A stretch of 64,000 nucleotides of DNA from Thinopyrum elongatum (GCA_011799875.1 CM022300.1:236356807-236420806), one strand, 5' to 3'; shown: positions 22,478-33,682, numbered from the stretch's first letter. Made by a program: numbers and translations. Notes: generated by a model from the letters alone, not told the origin.

Positions 22478-23588
22478 CCAGTTCACAGTTACCTGCAATT
22501 TGTTCTGATCCAACTTGCTTTTGTTTCGGCTCAATTGAATCTTTGGTTGGTGTACCGCGCTCCAGTTCATAGTTAGCTGCAATTAGTTCTATTCCAACTT
22601 CTTTCTGTTCTGGCTGTGTATTTGCATATTCATGCATTTGTTTTGCCTTTCGATCTCACTCCTTCCTTGAATCTTTGTTTGTTTTGTTTTGCTGATAGGC
22701 TTCACGGTGTTTTTTCAGTTTTTCTTCCCTTTCTTCATTGCTCATCCGTGCATACCGCTCTCTATCTCTTTTTCTTCTCTGTTCATTCGCATCCATGGCT
22801 TGCCTGCATCAAAGTTTGTATACGGTAGTTTCATAACTGGATGATATCAATGAAATTGTTATTCTAACATTTTTATTCCTTTTTAGGTGTAAATGGTAGG
22901 TCCTCTGCCTTGGCATTATAGATTAGGGTTGTACAAGAAGGAGAACAAGCAGTAGAGAGAAGAGCATAAGTAGGACAAAAGAAAATGAAGAAGCAGTCAT
23001 CCCAGGCGCTGCCTGTACATGCATGTTCAGCTAATGTTGTACTACATTCAGCCTGTTCAGTTGCAGGTCATTGAAAAATTCAAGTAACTGAGTTTTTCTT
23101 ACTAAGAGATGATTACTCACCTTCCTCTTTGCTCAGTTAAAGATCCCAAGAAGGTAATTTGTTCGCTTGCTTAGTATACGTTGAAGTTGCTATCTAGAAT
23201 AAGATGTTTTGGGTTGTGTTATCTGCTAGAAAAAGAACCATGAAGTGTATGGCTGCATAAAGTCCAGCACGATTAAGATCAGTTAGAACCAAATTAAAGT
23301 TAATTCTTGAAACTTCGAATTGGTGATGACAAATTTTTAGTTTATGCATGGTAGGTAGCAAATTTTATAGTAAGTCCTATGGAAGGAGATAATGATGAAC
23401 ACACCTGATCGCTGGTTGTCTTTGCTGTCAGCGCTGATGCCGGTGAGGGGACGTGCTGATGGATCATTGTTTTTGGTTTCAGTGGCGATATCGGTGTGGC
23501 AATGTGCAAAGCCGAGTTGCTAAGTACCTTATTTGACCGAAGACTTGAGATTACATTAAGGGTGCTGTACATGTGTATTTATAAATAG
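22478..23588 (-). other. Helitron 5' region, second half of the split N-terminal exons
   Basis: Directly after the target duplication the Helitron sequence resumes. The stretch 22478-22830 carries further copies of the N-terminal module seen at 11840-12419 (KDSIEPKQKQ, RGTPTKDSIE and a basic block near 22800-22700). From 22830 to 23588 I find AT-rich sequence with no recognisable gene. Confidence 0.55.
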
Positions 23589-23690
23589 GATCCAGATTCC
23601 TGTAGCTAGTAGTTTTAGGACTCAGATTCCTGTACTTAGTAGGATTTAGACTCGGATCCAGATTCCTGTAGCTAGTACGATTGGCGGAGC
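23589..23690. repeat. Short tandem repeat near the Helitron 5' end
   Basis: About three copies of a 33-base unit resembling GATTCCTGTAGCTAGTA with spacer; the first and last are nearly identical and the middle one is diverged. Confidence 0.7.
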
Positions 23691-23914
23691 CGGCTTCTAA
23701 TTTTTTTTGACAAAACTCATTTATAATCTATATAAAAGGAAGTCTTCCTTTTGTTTTGCACACAGTAGGTTAGCTAGGTGAGCTGGCTCATGCAAGCGTA
23801 CCCAAACTATGTACAACGCAAAAACGACCGACGAAAAAAAGAGGACGTACGAAAAATAACTCGATGGACAAAATAAAGTGGAGAAACGATCCATCCTTTA
23901 ATATTAGGTAGAGA

Positions 23915-24090
23915 TTTCCCGTGCGTTGCCACAAGTAATAATAAATATTGTAATGGGTATATCATTGCCGCACCTATGAACGTGAACATTTATCATAATG
24001 TAGTACCACGTGCTAGATAGTCGTAATATTACAAGGTTCAAACTGATATTACAAATGCTAGGAGTAATGTTGCACCTACGAAGAGGGAAT
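23915..24090. other. Spacer between Helitron and F-box 3' region
   Basis: No gene seen. The first bases (CCCGTGCGTTGCCAC) resemble a Helitron 3' hairpin, so another Helitron end may abut here. Confidence 0.4.
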
Positions 24091-24216
24091 TATTAGGAAG
24101 TTTACATAAGAATTTTCCTTACTTTAGGTGGATGCAGCATTATCATACAAACTAAAACCCATCGCCCTGACAAGTCACCAATGGGCAAATGAACTTTCAA
24201 GTCTCTCATCACTTGA

Positions 24217-24485
24217 TCATTCAAAAAGAAATTCAGCTTCTACAGAGCCTTTGTCATTCAACTTTAGACACTTGCGGTGATCAGCACACCATTCATTGTT
24301 GTGCCAGAGAACGCCAAACCTCATTACCTTGAGCACACTTGCTTTCGAAACAAAGAACTTGACCAATTTAATATCAGATGTGGTTCCTCAGTAGTCAATC
24401 AAATCAATTTCTGTAAGATGGAGATCAAGGCATTCGATCAGATTGTTATATTGGAGCACATTTTTCACTTTTGGGTCTTTTTTAT
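24217..24485 (-). pseudogene. F-box/FBD gene, last exon (FBD domain)
   Basis: The minus strand after an acceptor (TCTTCTTTTGCAG at 24486-24498) encodes about 89 residues with IECLDLHLTEIDLIDY, then DIKLVKFFVSKASVLKVM and FGVLWHNNEW, ending EAEFLFE and TGA at 24217-24219. This is the FBD domain found at the C-terminus of plant F-box/LRR proteins. TGA at 24388-24390 interrupts it where the duplicated copy has CGA (Arg). It is the missing 3' exon of the F-box pseudogene at 36477-37578, now separated from it by the CACTA element. The exon 2/3 phase does not match perfectly, so the true exon 2 donor may be altered. Confidence 0.75.
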
Positions 24486-24575
24486 CTGCAAAAGAAGAGA
24501 CCATATTAGAGCTGCTGGCTATATAAGATTGTCATGTCATCAAGAGCTACCAATATCATTCGCTCATACAATAGG

Positions 24576-24800
24576 CACTACAGGAATCAGGCACTTTGTC
24601 GTCTGCCATGGCCGACGACAAAGGCATGCTTGGTGGACGGCAAAGGCCTTTGCCGTCAGCCAGCAGATGGCACCAGGTCCGGCTGAACGAACTATGGCAA
24701 AGGGCATGGATGGCACAGGTTAGGCTTAGGTCCGTTAAGGGGTTAACGGCGTGCTTTGCCGTCTGCTGGAAGACGGCAAAGACCTTTGCATCTTTGCCAG
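24576..24800. repeat. CACTA left terminal and subterminal repeats
   Basis: Begins with the terminal inverted repeat. Several direct and inverted copies of the GCCGTCTGC/GCAGACGGC 9-mer follow; these are the likely binding sites for the transposon's own proteins. An inverted copy is at 24863-25154. Confidence 0.85.
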
Positions 24801-25244
24801 GCCAGCCCAAGTGCCCCCCAAGTAGCTGCCACGTGGCTCGCTATGCCGTCTGCTGGCAGACGGCAAAGATGCAAAGGTCTTTGCCAGCTTCCAGTAGACG
24901 GCAAAGCACTCCGTTAACCCCTTAACGGACCTAAGCCTAACCTGTGCCATCCATGCCCTTTTCCGTCTGCTGGCTGACGACAAAGGCCTTTGCATCTTTG
25001 CCGTCTGCCAGCAGACGGCAAAGTGCCCTTTGCCGTAGTTCGTTCAGCCGGACCTGGTGCCGTCTGCTGGCTGACGGCAAAGGCCTTTGCCGTCCACCAA
25101 GCATGCCTTTGGCGTCGGCCATGGCAGACGGCAAAGTGCCTGATTCCTGTAGTGCCTATTGTATGAGCGAATGATATTGGTAGCTCTTGATGACACGACA
25201 ATCTTATATAGCCAGCAGCTCTAATATGTTCTCTTCTTTTGCAA

Positions 25245-25514
25245 ATAAAAAAAGACCCAAAAGTGAAAAATGTGCTCTAATATAACAATCTGATTGAATG
25301 CCTTGATCTCCATCTTACAGAAATTGATTTGATCGACTACCGAGGAACCACATCTGATATTAAATTGGTCAAGTTCTTTGTTTTGAAGGCAAGTGTGCTC
25401 AAGGTAATGAGGTTTGGCGTTCTCTGGCACAACAATGAATGGTGTGCTGATCACCGCAAGCGTCTAAAGCTGAATGACAAAGGCTCTGCAGAAGCTGAAT
25501 TTCTTTTTGAATGA
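25245..25514 (+). pseudogene. Duplicated FBD exon in the right palindrome arm
   Basis: This is the inverted copy of the FBD exon at 24217-24485, here on the plus strand and now lying inside the CACTA element. Its frame is open through to TGA at 25512-25514 and keeps CGA at 25341-25343 where the left copy has TGA. The splice acceptor is lost (TTTTGCAAAT instead of TTTTGCAGAT). With no promoter or upstream exons it is an orphan domain fragment. Confidence 0.75.
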
Positions 25515-25640
25515 TCAAGTGATGAGAGACTTGAAAGTTCATTTGCCCATTGGTGACTTGTCAGGGCGATGGATTTTAGTTTGTACGATAATGCTGCATC
25601 CACCTAAAGTAAGGAAAATTCTTATGTAAACTTCCAAATA

Positions 25641-25891
25641 GGCCAGCCCAGGTGCCCCCCAGGTAGCTGCCACGTGGCTCGCTATGTCGTCTACTGCCAG
25701 ATGACAAAGATGCAAAGTTCTTTGCCGTCTGCCAGCAGACGGCAAAGCAACCATATAGGCCAGCCCAATGCCCCCCCAGGTTGCACAGGTAGCTGCCACG
25801 TGGCAGCTTTGCCGTCTGCCGGCAGACGGCAAAGTGCCTGTACTGTCCCTGTTTTTTCTGTTTTTTTTCTTAAATTCAATCAATTTCACAG
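25641..25891. repeat. CACTA subterminal repeat units inside the palindrome
   Basis: Two units starting GGCCAGCCCA... at 25641 and about 25758, each followed by the AGCTGCCACGTGGC segment and TTTGCCGTCTGC-type pairs. A third copy of the unit is the palindrome spacer at 24799. Confidence 0.8.
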
Positions 25892-25922
25892 CTATATATA
25901 TATATGTATATATATATATATA
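25892..25922. repeat. TA microsatellite
   Basis: Alternating TATATA run, once interrupted by a G. Confidence 0.9.
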
Positions 25923-26211
25923 CATTTGAAAATACTTTCAACAAGCATACATATCCCTGCCATATGGATATGATCATCCAACACATATACATACCAACTC
26001 AAAAGTCCATATCCAACATATATATAGCCAACATATATCCAACAACAAGCATACAATGGTTTCATCCATACATACATATATAGGTAGCAAGTTTCACATT
26101 GTTCATCCTACAAAATCAAAACAAAAAGGAAGGACAAGGAGAAGAGTAGACTCCATCAACGCAAGCTTCTGTGATCTAAAGCAAATCGGCAAATTGGGAA
26201 AGAAGAAAGTT

Positions 26212-26215
<4 letters not shown>

Positions 26216-26242
<27 letters not shown>

Positions 26243-26318
26243 GAAGTAGAAGTAGAAGAAGAAGAAGAATTTTTCTTCTCTTTCTTTTTCTCCTCTTCTT
26301 TATCTTCTTCTTCTTCTA
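26216..26318. repeat. GAA tract followed by TTC tract
   Basis: Repeated AGA/GAA triplets on the left and TTC/CTT triplets on the right, which could pair as a hairpin. The open frames here are translations of the repeat. Confidence 0.85.
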
Positions 26319-26329
26319 ACAAAGTTAAC

Positions 26330-27310
26330 TTAGGTAATTATGCCATTTTTTAGCTAAGCTAGGTAAAAATGCGAAGTGTAGGTCATTTTAGAGCTAAGCT
26401 AGGTAAATAGTTCATTTTGGAGGTTAGTAAGGTTATTATGTCATTTTCGAGGAAAATAAGCTAAGTATATGTCATTTTGGAGGTAACCAAGATTATTATG
26501 CCATTTTAGACCTAAGTATGCTAAGTATGTCATAAATGAACTAAAGAAGCTAAGTATAGGTCATTTTTTAGCTAACCTAGGTAGTTATGCCATTTTTGAG
26601 GTAACTAAGCATATTTATTCATTTTGGAGGACAAAATGGTAAGTGTAGGTCATTTTTGAGCTATCCTAGTTAAAATCGGTCATTTTGGAGCTAGGTAAGG
26701 TTATTTTGTCATTTTGGAGGAAAATAAACTAATGATATGACAGTTTGGAGCTAAACCAAGGTTATTATGCCATTTTTTACCTAACTATGCTAAGTATGTC
26801 ATAAATGAACTAAAGAAGCTAAGTATAGGTCATTTTGAGCTAACCTCGGTAGTTATGCCATTTTTGAGCTAACTAAGCATATTTATCATTTTGGAGGACA
26901 AAATGGTAAGTGTAGGTCATTTTAGAGCTATCCTAGTTAAAATCGGTCATTTTGGAGTTAGGTAAGGTTATTTTGTCATTTTGGAGGAAAATAAACTAAT
27001 TATATGATAGTTTGGAGCTAAACCAAGGTTATTATGCCATTTTTTACCTAAGTAAGCTAATTATGTCATAAATGAACTAGCTAAGCTAAGTACAGATCAT
27101 TATTGAGCTATCCTAGGTAGTTATGCCATTTTTTAGCTAACTAAGCATATTAAGTCATTTTGGAGGAAAAAAATGCTAAGTATAGGTCATTTTATAGCTA
27201 TCCTAGTTAAAATATGTCATTTTGGAGCTAAGTAAGGTTATTATGTCATTTTCGAGGAAAATAAGCTAAGTATAGGTCATTTTTGAGCTAAATAGGTCAT
27301 TTCTTAAGCT
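26330..27310. repeat. Tandem repeat, about 268-bp higher-order unit
   Basis: Three consecutive copies start with TTATTATGCCATTTT at about 26493, 26762 and 27029, with a partial copy before. Each is built from shorter units around GTCATTTTGGAG and GCTAAGTATAGG. It lies downstream of the CACTA Transposase_24-like gene, is AT-rich and has no coding sense. Confidence 0.85.
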
Positions 27311-27365
27311 AAGTATGCATTTTTTAAGCAAAACACTTAGGAAAACTTACCATCATCACGGAGGT

Positions 27366-27450
27366 GAAGGACCGGTCGGGTTTGCACCAGTGCGAGACGG
27401 AGAAGGACCGGTCGGGGTTGCGCCAGTGCCAGACGGAGAAGGATCGGTCG
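27366..27450. repeat. 36-bp tandem repeat, about 2.5 copies
   Basis: GAAGGACCGGTCGGG recurs at 27366, 27402 and 27438 with one substitution in the last copy. On the minus strand it may belong to the 3' coding exon of the CACTA second gene, where it would encode a 12-residue repeat. Confidence 0.75.
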
Positions 27451-27713
27451 ATACTTGTCTGGAGGCATGCTGCACCAAAGATCATTTGCAATGTCTTGTT
27501 AGCATGATGCAACTCAAATGTGAATACTAGTAACTAATGACCATTCAAATGAAACTCACCGTGGGCGCTATACCAATCTGGGCATCGGCGGAGGGGTCTG
27601 ACCGTTGCTCTGGCACACAGACTGCACATTTTGTTTTCACGAGTCAGTCATATTAGTTAGTAATGAAACGAACATTACGTGCATGATTTGGCTAATATGC
27701 AGGAGAAACTTAC

Positions 27714-29721
27714 CACGAGGAGCTCGTATAGGGCCCGGTGAGACGCGTCATTCCGGTTCCTCTCCTCCTCCAACAGCCTAGCCGTCCTCTCCTCAATGTC
27801 CCTCTCCCTCTCCGCCGCCTACCTGTTTGCCTCCGCCAGAAGCTCCTAGGCCCTAGCCTCGATGGCGAGCTCCATTAGCCGTGGACGAGGCCTTATCTCA
27901 GGATCGGAGCTCATTTGGCGCTTCTTGATCTCCGGGAGAGTTCTAGGACAACATATCAGTCCATCCCCAATGGCTACCGAGCCATGGTACCTCCCACCAC
28001 CAGATATCATCACGAGCTCTGGATCAAAAGGACTCTGGCTCGGGTTGAAGTCCTCCCCTTTCCTCGTCTTCCCAACGTCTTTGTACCTCACGAGCTTGTT
28101 GTGGGAGGAGATGTTGGTGAAGCTCTCTGGATGATCGAGGTCAGACTCAGAGAATGCCTTGGCCTTCTTGTACGGGGCAGTATGGGCCATGGCATAGAGG
28201 TCGAACACCGGTGGCACCTCCTTCTTGTTGTGTCGCGCCTAAAAGAGAGGAACAAAATATTAGTTAAGGGCTCAAGCTAGCATGAAGAATGAAATTGCAT
28301 GAATCATGAAGCAAACCACATACCCAGTTATCCCCGTACTCAAACAGGTTGGAGCTCCCTTGATGGTGTGGCACACCTTGCATTTGGGCACGCTTATCCT
28401 TGGCCTTGTTCTGGATGGCTAGCCATTGGGGAGAGCACCACTCATCCACCAAAGCCTCCCAACAGTCCATCCTATCCGCACACCATCTCGGGGGCACCTA
28501 AGTTAGACAAGGGAAATTTCAGCGCTACGCCTACGAATCAAATCAAGGAAACTAAGTACAAGGCCTTAATAATAGGTAATTACCTTCATGTACTTCTCCT
28601 TACTCAGAAACTTGGCGCTTGCACTCTCGAACAGCCTGCACCCGAGCCTCGTGTCGTATGTTCTGAAGTAGGCGCTTGCACTCAGCTTCGACAACCATAG
28701 CCGCGTCCGTCTCGTGTTCCTCAAGACACCTGTAGAAGGTCTGCAATCAAACAAGACAACACTGATTAGTACAATCACTAGGTATTGTTGATTTTTAATT
28801 CTGTAAAGGAGAAATTACCCAAAACGTCCGGATCACAATGTCGGCCACCATCTCGCACAAGACACCGTTGACCCTCTCCTCCGGCGGGGCCGGGGCAGCA
28901 AAGTACAGCTCCCAGCTCAGTGCTAGCTGTGGAACCTCACCCTCACCGGGCAACGTGACCCACCCCGGGAAGTTCTGACGGCAAAGCACACCAAGGACCT
29001 GGTTGGGCCTGCGGACACCAGGGGCGTGTTTCCAACCCCTGCAGTATGACAAGGGCAACACATTAGATATTAATTTGAAGAAACATGAAGGAAAAATGTT
29101 AAAAAAGAGTAAATGCACTTACTTCTCCCCATTAGGCGCAATCAACCATCTTTGATCGCGGGTCGCTGGCACGGGCGGGAGCTTTGTACCACCACGCTGG
29201 TAGACCTTCTTGCCCCCCTCAACCAGCTCGCCCTCGCTATAGCTATCCTCAGAAAAGCTGTCCTCGCCACCAGCAGCATGGCCACTAGCCTCCAAAGTCA
29301 TGTGGGCTGAAGACTCTGGGACCGGAGTCTCGTGGGACGAAGACTCTGGGACCCGAGTCTCGTGGGATGAAGGCTCGGCGACCCGAGGCTCGTCGGCCCG
29401 AGGCTCATGGACTAGAGTCTGAGATGGGTCCAAGTCAGACGGGTCCACCTCAGACGAAGCAGTCCTGTGGTCGGGAGAATCAGCTAGGGGTGGCGGCGAG
29501 GAAGGCGTAGGGGCCTTCCTACCTCTCCCGCCGCCACGTCCACCTCTAGCACCCCTCTTCGTCTTCCCCCGACCTCTCCCGGCCGAAGAAGAAGCGACCA
29601 TCGGTGGTGTCTGCATACTGTCTAGCAGCGCTCTCCGGAGGTGCTGGGGTGGAATGGAAGCACCCCTCCCAGCACGCGCCGAGGAAGGAGGCTCGGAGCG
29701 CTCTTGACCCACGCCCACCAT
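27714..29721 (-). pseudogene. CACTA second gene, Transposase_24 (Ptta/En-Spm) type, at least five exons
   Basis: Exons read on the minus strand: 29721-29123 (ATG at 29721, a Ser/Pro/Arg-rich leader with HEPRADEPRVAEPSSHET-like repeats), 29038-28819 (VLCRQNFPGW), 28740-28584 (CLEEHETDAAMVVEAE), 28497-28324 (VPPRWCADRMDCWEALVDEW) and 28238-27714 (NPSQSPFDPELVM and a coiled, Arg/Glu-rich tail). All junctions have GT-AG. This matches the plant En/Spm Transposase_24 family, thought to bind transposon ends. Exon 3 has a deletion with frameshift. Exon 5 has two TAG codons (27846-27848 and about 27822) at places where Gln is expected. Smaller 3' exons probably follow down to 27320. Confidence 0.75.
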
Positions 29722-29896
29722 CTGTCAACACCTGCAATGACAAAGAGTAAACAAAATTAGTACAACATAAACGTAATAAAAAATTTAAGTGTATCATCAT
29801 CATGAACATAATAAAAAATTGAATACCTAATAACATGAACTAATTAATAATATATATATGTACATAATAATAATTGAATACCTGACATTACTAATA

Positions 29897-32800
29897 TTAC
29901 TCTTCATCGTCTATAGATGCTCCGGGATCAATAAATGCATCATCATCATCACTATCAGTAATGACGTGCTCATCATCATCATCAATAAATGCATCAACAT
30001 GTGGAAGGCCTCCTTTACGTAATCGGTCAATCATTGACAGGTCATCCACAGTAGTAACCTCTTCTAGTTCCGGCTCTTCTTGTTCCGGCTTAAGGGTGAA
30101 GTCAGATTCATTGTCGCTGTCTACTTCAATGTTCTGGGGTGAAGTAGAGCGGTTCTTGAAACATTTTTTGGAAAGACGTGTTTCTTGGAAGAATTATCCT
30201 TCATATGTGTCTGGGTTAATGTGAGGTTCATAATCCTCTTCATTGGGGGGAGGTGGTCTAACACGTGGCGGCACTTCATAAACGACATCCCAACCATTGA
30301 GATTTGGATCACTTTGACAGGCCCACGGTAGATAGACAAAATGGGTTGCCTGTTGAGCCGTAATATAGACATCGGGAACATCCAAATGGGTGCTTTGTTT
30401 GATTTCCACTAGCCCTATATGTTCATGAGTCCTTCTAGTCTCTTTCGGCTGGAACAAATAACATTTGAAGACTACGATGTTTGGTGGGTTTGCACCATAG
30501 AATTGAAGTTCATAAATTGGTCCAACTCTTCCATAATACTCGGTATCTCCTTCGCCGATAGCAGAGACACAACAATTTGTAGACTTTTGGTCGGCCATAG
30601 ATAGCTCTTTGCCATAGGTACAAAAGCGATACCCGTTGATGTCGTATTTGTCAAATGAACGGACCTTAAAGTCAAAACCATTAGCGACTTGTCTCAATTC
30701 GGCGTCCATAAACTCTGAATTAGCCTACAAGTTTAATACGAAAGGATTGTTGCATTAGCCGCAAATTAGACGAACAAATGAAATGGTCTAATGGAAATTA
30801 CTGTTTGTTTGAACCAAGAGATGAAACCGGGAAAGCCGCCTACATGCTTTGCCAGAAGCTCATACTCTTCGACGGAATCCTTTTGGATCACCGCTCCATA
30901 CGAGAATTTGGCGACGTATCGACTATATCAAATATATCCAGGAATAAGAGGAGTTCAAAGGAATTACAAGTTGCGAAACAATGTACTGAGAACTCACTCG
31001 ATGTACGGCCGCACTTCTATTAGGTTGTTGAAGATATACAACGAAATGGTCGACCATTCTTCGACATCCAACGTTAAGGAATTAGAAGCACCGGCTGGTG
31101 CGAGATTCCCTTTGAATAGGCTTAGGTTGGATCCACCCTTTTTAGGGTCGCCAGCATTGTACCGAGGCTTCGGATTATGCAAATGATGATTTTTGGCTTC
31201 GTAGTGTGCTGTCACGAAGTTTGCCGCCTCCTCAGTAATGAATGCTTCGGCCATCGATGCTTCAATTCTACGTTTATTTTTACATTTTGCTCGAAGCGTC
31301 TTCTGCATCCTCTCAGTTGCGTAGAACCAACAATTTTGCATGGGCCCCCCCAATCTTGCCTCGGTCGGGAGATGCAAAATCAAGTGCTGCATTGGATTAA
31401 AGAAGCCCGGCGGAAAGATCTTCTCTAACTTGCAGATCAACTCCAGCGCCAACTCTTGCATTTCTTCTAGCAGGCCAGACGATAGTTCTTTCGCACAAAG
31501 AACACGAAAGAAATAGCTCAGCTCTGCCAGTACTAGCCATTCATCCTCAGGGATGAAGCCACGCAACATCACCGGCATTACCCGCTCAATCCATATGTGC
31601 CAATCATGACTCTTGAGACCAACTATTTTCAATTTTTCAAGACTCGCTCCCCTCTTTTGATTTGCTGCATATCCATCGGGGAACATCAACTGCATTTTCA
31701 CCCACAAGATAATTTCCCTCATAGCTGGCCTTCCAAGATTGAACCATGCCTTTGGCTTTGTCCAGTTTTGCTTTCCTTTCGGTGGTTGCATGTTTTGTAA
31801 CGGTCTATCACATAGCGCCTCCAGATCGACTCTAGCCTTAGTATTATCCTTTGACTTCCCCTCTATGTTGAACAATGTACCAAAAAGTGCCTCAGCGATA
31901 TTCTTTTCAGTGTGCATCACGTCGATGTTGTGTGGGTAAAGGAGGTCTTTGAAGTAAGGCAGATCCCACAAGCATGTCTTGTGAGTCCAGGCGTGTTTCG
32001 AATTATACCCCTTGAAATACCCTGGACGCTCTGGATCTGGCTCGAGAGCGTTTAACTGATCCAGGGTCTCTTGGCCTGTCAACGCAGGTGGTGCAGAGTT
32101 TTTGACAACTCTACCTTTGATGAAGTTCTTCTTGTCTTTCCTGAACTTATGGCGAGGATCCAGGAACTGTCTATGCAAGTCGAAGCAAGAAAACTTGCGA
32201 CTGGCCTGAAGCCAACGAAACTCAAGAGCTCCCTTGCATGTGGGGCATGGGAACCTTCCATGCACACACCAGCCAATGAATAGCGCATACGCCGGCAAGT
32301 CATGCGTCGAGTACAAGTACCGGACACGCATTATGAAGTTATGTTTGCTAAAGGCGTCGTATGTCTTGAACCCATTATCCCAGGCTTCTTGCAATTCGTC
32401 CTTCAGCGGCTGCATGTACACATTCATATTCTTCCCGGATAGTTGGGCCTTGGAATTATCAACATGAGGAAAATGTTCTTTCATTGCATAATCTGTCTGG
32501 GTGGGAGATTGAGCGGATTGACAAATACGGGCCAACAACTGTATTGGGCTGCCATCAGACCAAACACATTGAACCCATCCGTGCTGATGGCGACTCGAGG
32601 ATGCCTTGGATCTGCCGCTTTTTCATCATGTAACGCATCGAAGTGCTTCCACGCTTCACCGCCCGATGTGTGCACCATCATCAGCTTCCCATCTGCATCT
32701 AGTTCGGTTCTTTTGCCCGTTTTGTGCCATGTCATCTGTCTGGCCGTCTCCTCGACCATGAAAAGACATTGAAGTCTTGGTACGATTGGCATATACCGAA

Positions 32801-33548
32801 GAACATTAACGGGGATTTTGGTCTGCGTCTTCTCACCCATACCGTTGTCTACCACAACATACCTGGATGACTTGCAAATGGGACAATAGTTCAAGTCCGC
32901 ATACTGAAGCCTAAATAAGGCACATCCTTTCTCACAGGCATGTATCTTCTCATAGGGCATCTTAAGAGCACGGAGGATTTTGTCTGACTGGTACAGGTTT
33001 GCAGGTAGTACATGGCCTTTGGGTAGAAAACGTCCAAATACTGTCATCATCGCGTCGTAGCATTCTCTGCCCAAGTTGAATTGAGCCTTCAGAGCCATTA
33101 TTTGTGAGATGGCATCCAGCTGACAAAGCTCAGTGTGCTCGAGGAGAGGACGTTTTGAAGACTCCAACATTTCATTGAAGGCCTTTCCAGATTCCTCCAT
33201 CTCATCATCTGAGTCCCGAGCATCATCAAAGTTTTGCACCATGTCTTCCATCCTGGTACCATGCTCGTCGGTGCGACGACGAACCACCTTGGCTCTGGCA
33301 CGTTGGGCACACTCACCATGAAATGTCCAGACCGTATAACCAGGCGTAAAACCAAACTTCTACAGGTGTTTACTCATTACAAGCTCGTCCCTCCAATGAT
33401 AGTTGTCGCACCGGGCACAAGGGCACCAGCTTATTGTCTGGCCATTTGCAAATGCGGCTCTCACAAACCCCCTAGTTTTTGTTAACCATTCATCGGTCAT
33501 GTCTTTCTGACTAGTGTGACCGGTGTACATCCATGCACGATCACTCAT
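29897..33548 (-). pseudogene. TNP2-type CACTA transposase
   Basis: The N-terminal exon (33548-33360) carries the transposase-associated domain with WMYTGH and CPCARCDNYHW. The next (33287-32481) runs to VAISTDGFNVFGLMAAQYSC and PVFVNPLNLPP of Transposase_21. It continues after TGA at 32481-32483 and a one-base frameshift near 32440 with HNIDVMHTEKNIAEALFG, GLKSHDWHIWIERVMPVMLRG and the DUF4218-like FNPMQHLILHLP. The C-terminal exon (30723-29897) holds a DUF4216-like region and an acidic tail ending TAA at 29897-29899, with one internal TAA at 30194-30196. TNP2 cuts and joins CACTA ends. Enough motifs remain for firm assignment, but it cannot be active. Confidence 0.9.
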
Positions 33549-33682
33549 ATTGCATAGCTACTGGACACACAAGAAATATATACATAATTCAGCAAACCAT
33601 ATCCATCAGTTAATGGAGTTTGTCACTTTTATTACATCCATGCAACCTAGACGCTAATAGGTAAAGATAGGTCCTAATCCCA

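Larger units (their letters stand above)
4982..23914 (-). mobile_element. Helitron with Rep/helicase remnants, interrupted by a Gypsy element
   Basis: The minus-strand element starts with TCTCTACC at 23914 and ends with a GC hairpin plus CTAGT at 4982. The base before the 5' end is A and the base after the 3' end is T, as expected for Helitron insertion into AT. Inside are remnants of a RepHel protein: zinc-finger N-terminus, HUH endonuclease and PIF1-like helicase. A complete Gypsy element (12420-22477) sits in the N-terminal region, so the Helitron was about 8.9 kb before that insertion. The 3' end is well supported. The 5' end rests on resemblance to grass Helitron 5' ends and is less certain. 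Confidence 0.8.
24091..25640. repeat. 1.55-kb near-perfect inverted repeat (palindrome)
   Basis: The left arm (24091-24798) and right arm (24863-25640) are complementary throughout with scattered mismatches, around 96% identical where I aligned them. The spacer is about 64 bases and itself contains the small palindrome CCGTCTGCTGGCAGACGG. The right arm is longer by about 70 bases, explained by a deletion in the left arm between short AAAGGGCA-type repeats. Each arm holds the last exon of an F-box/FBD gene and one end of the CACTA element. The copy was therefore made after CACTA insertion. Confidence 0.93.

Noticed and set aside
24576..25154. A separate 580-bp CACTA MITE with its own two ends.
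   Set aside because: Its flanks are inverted (AGG/CCT) because it is part of the larger palindrome; the direct AGG duplication pairs 24576 with 35616 instead.
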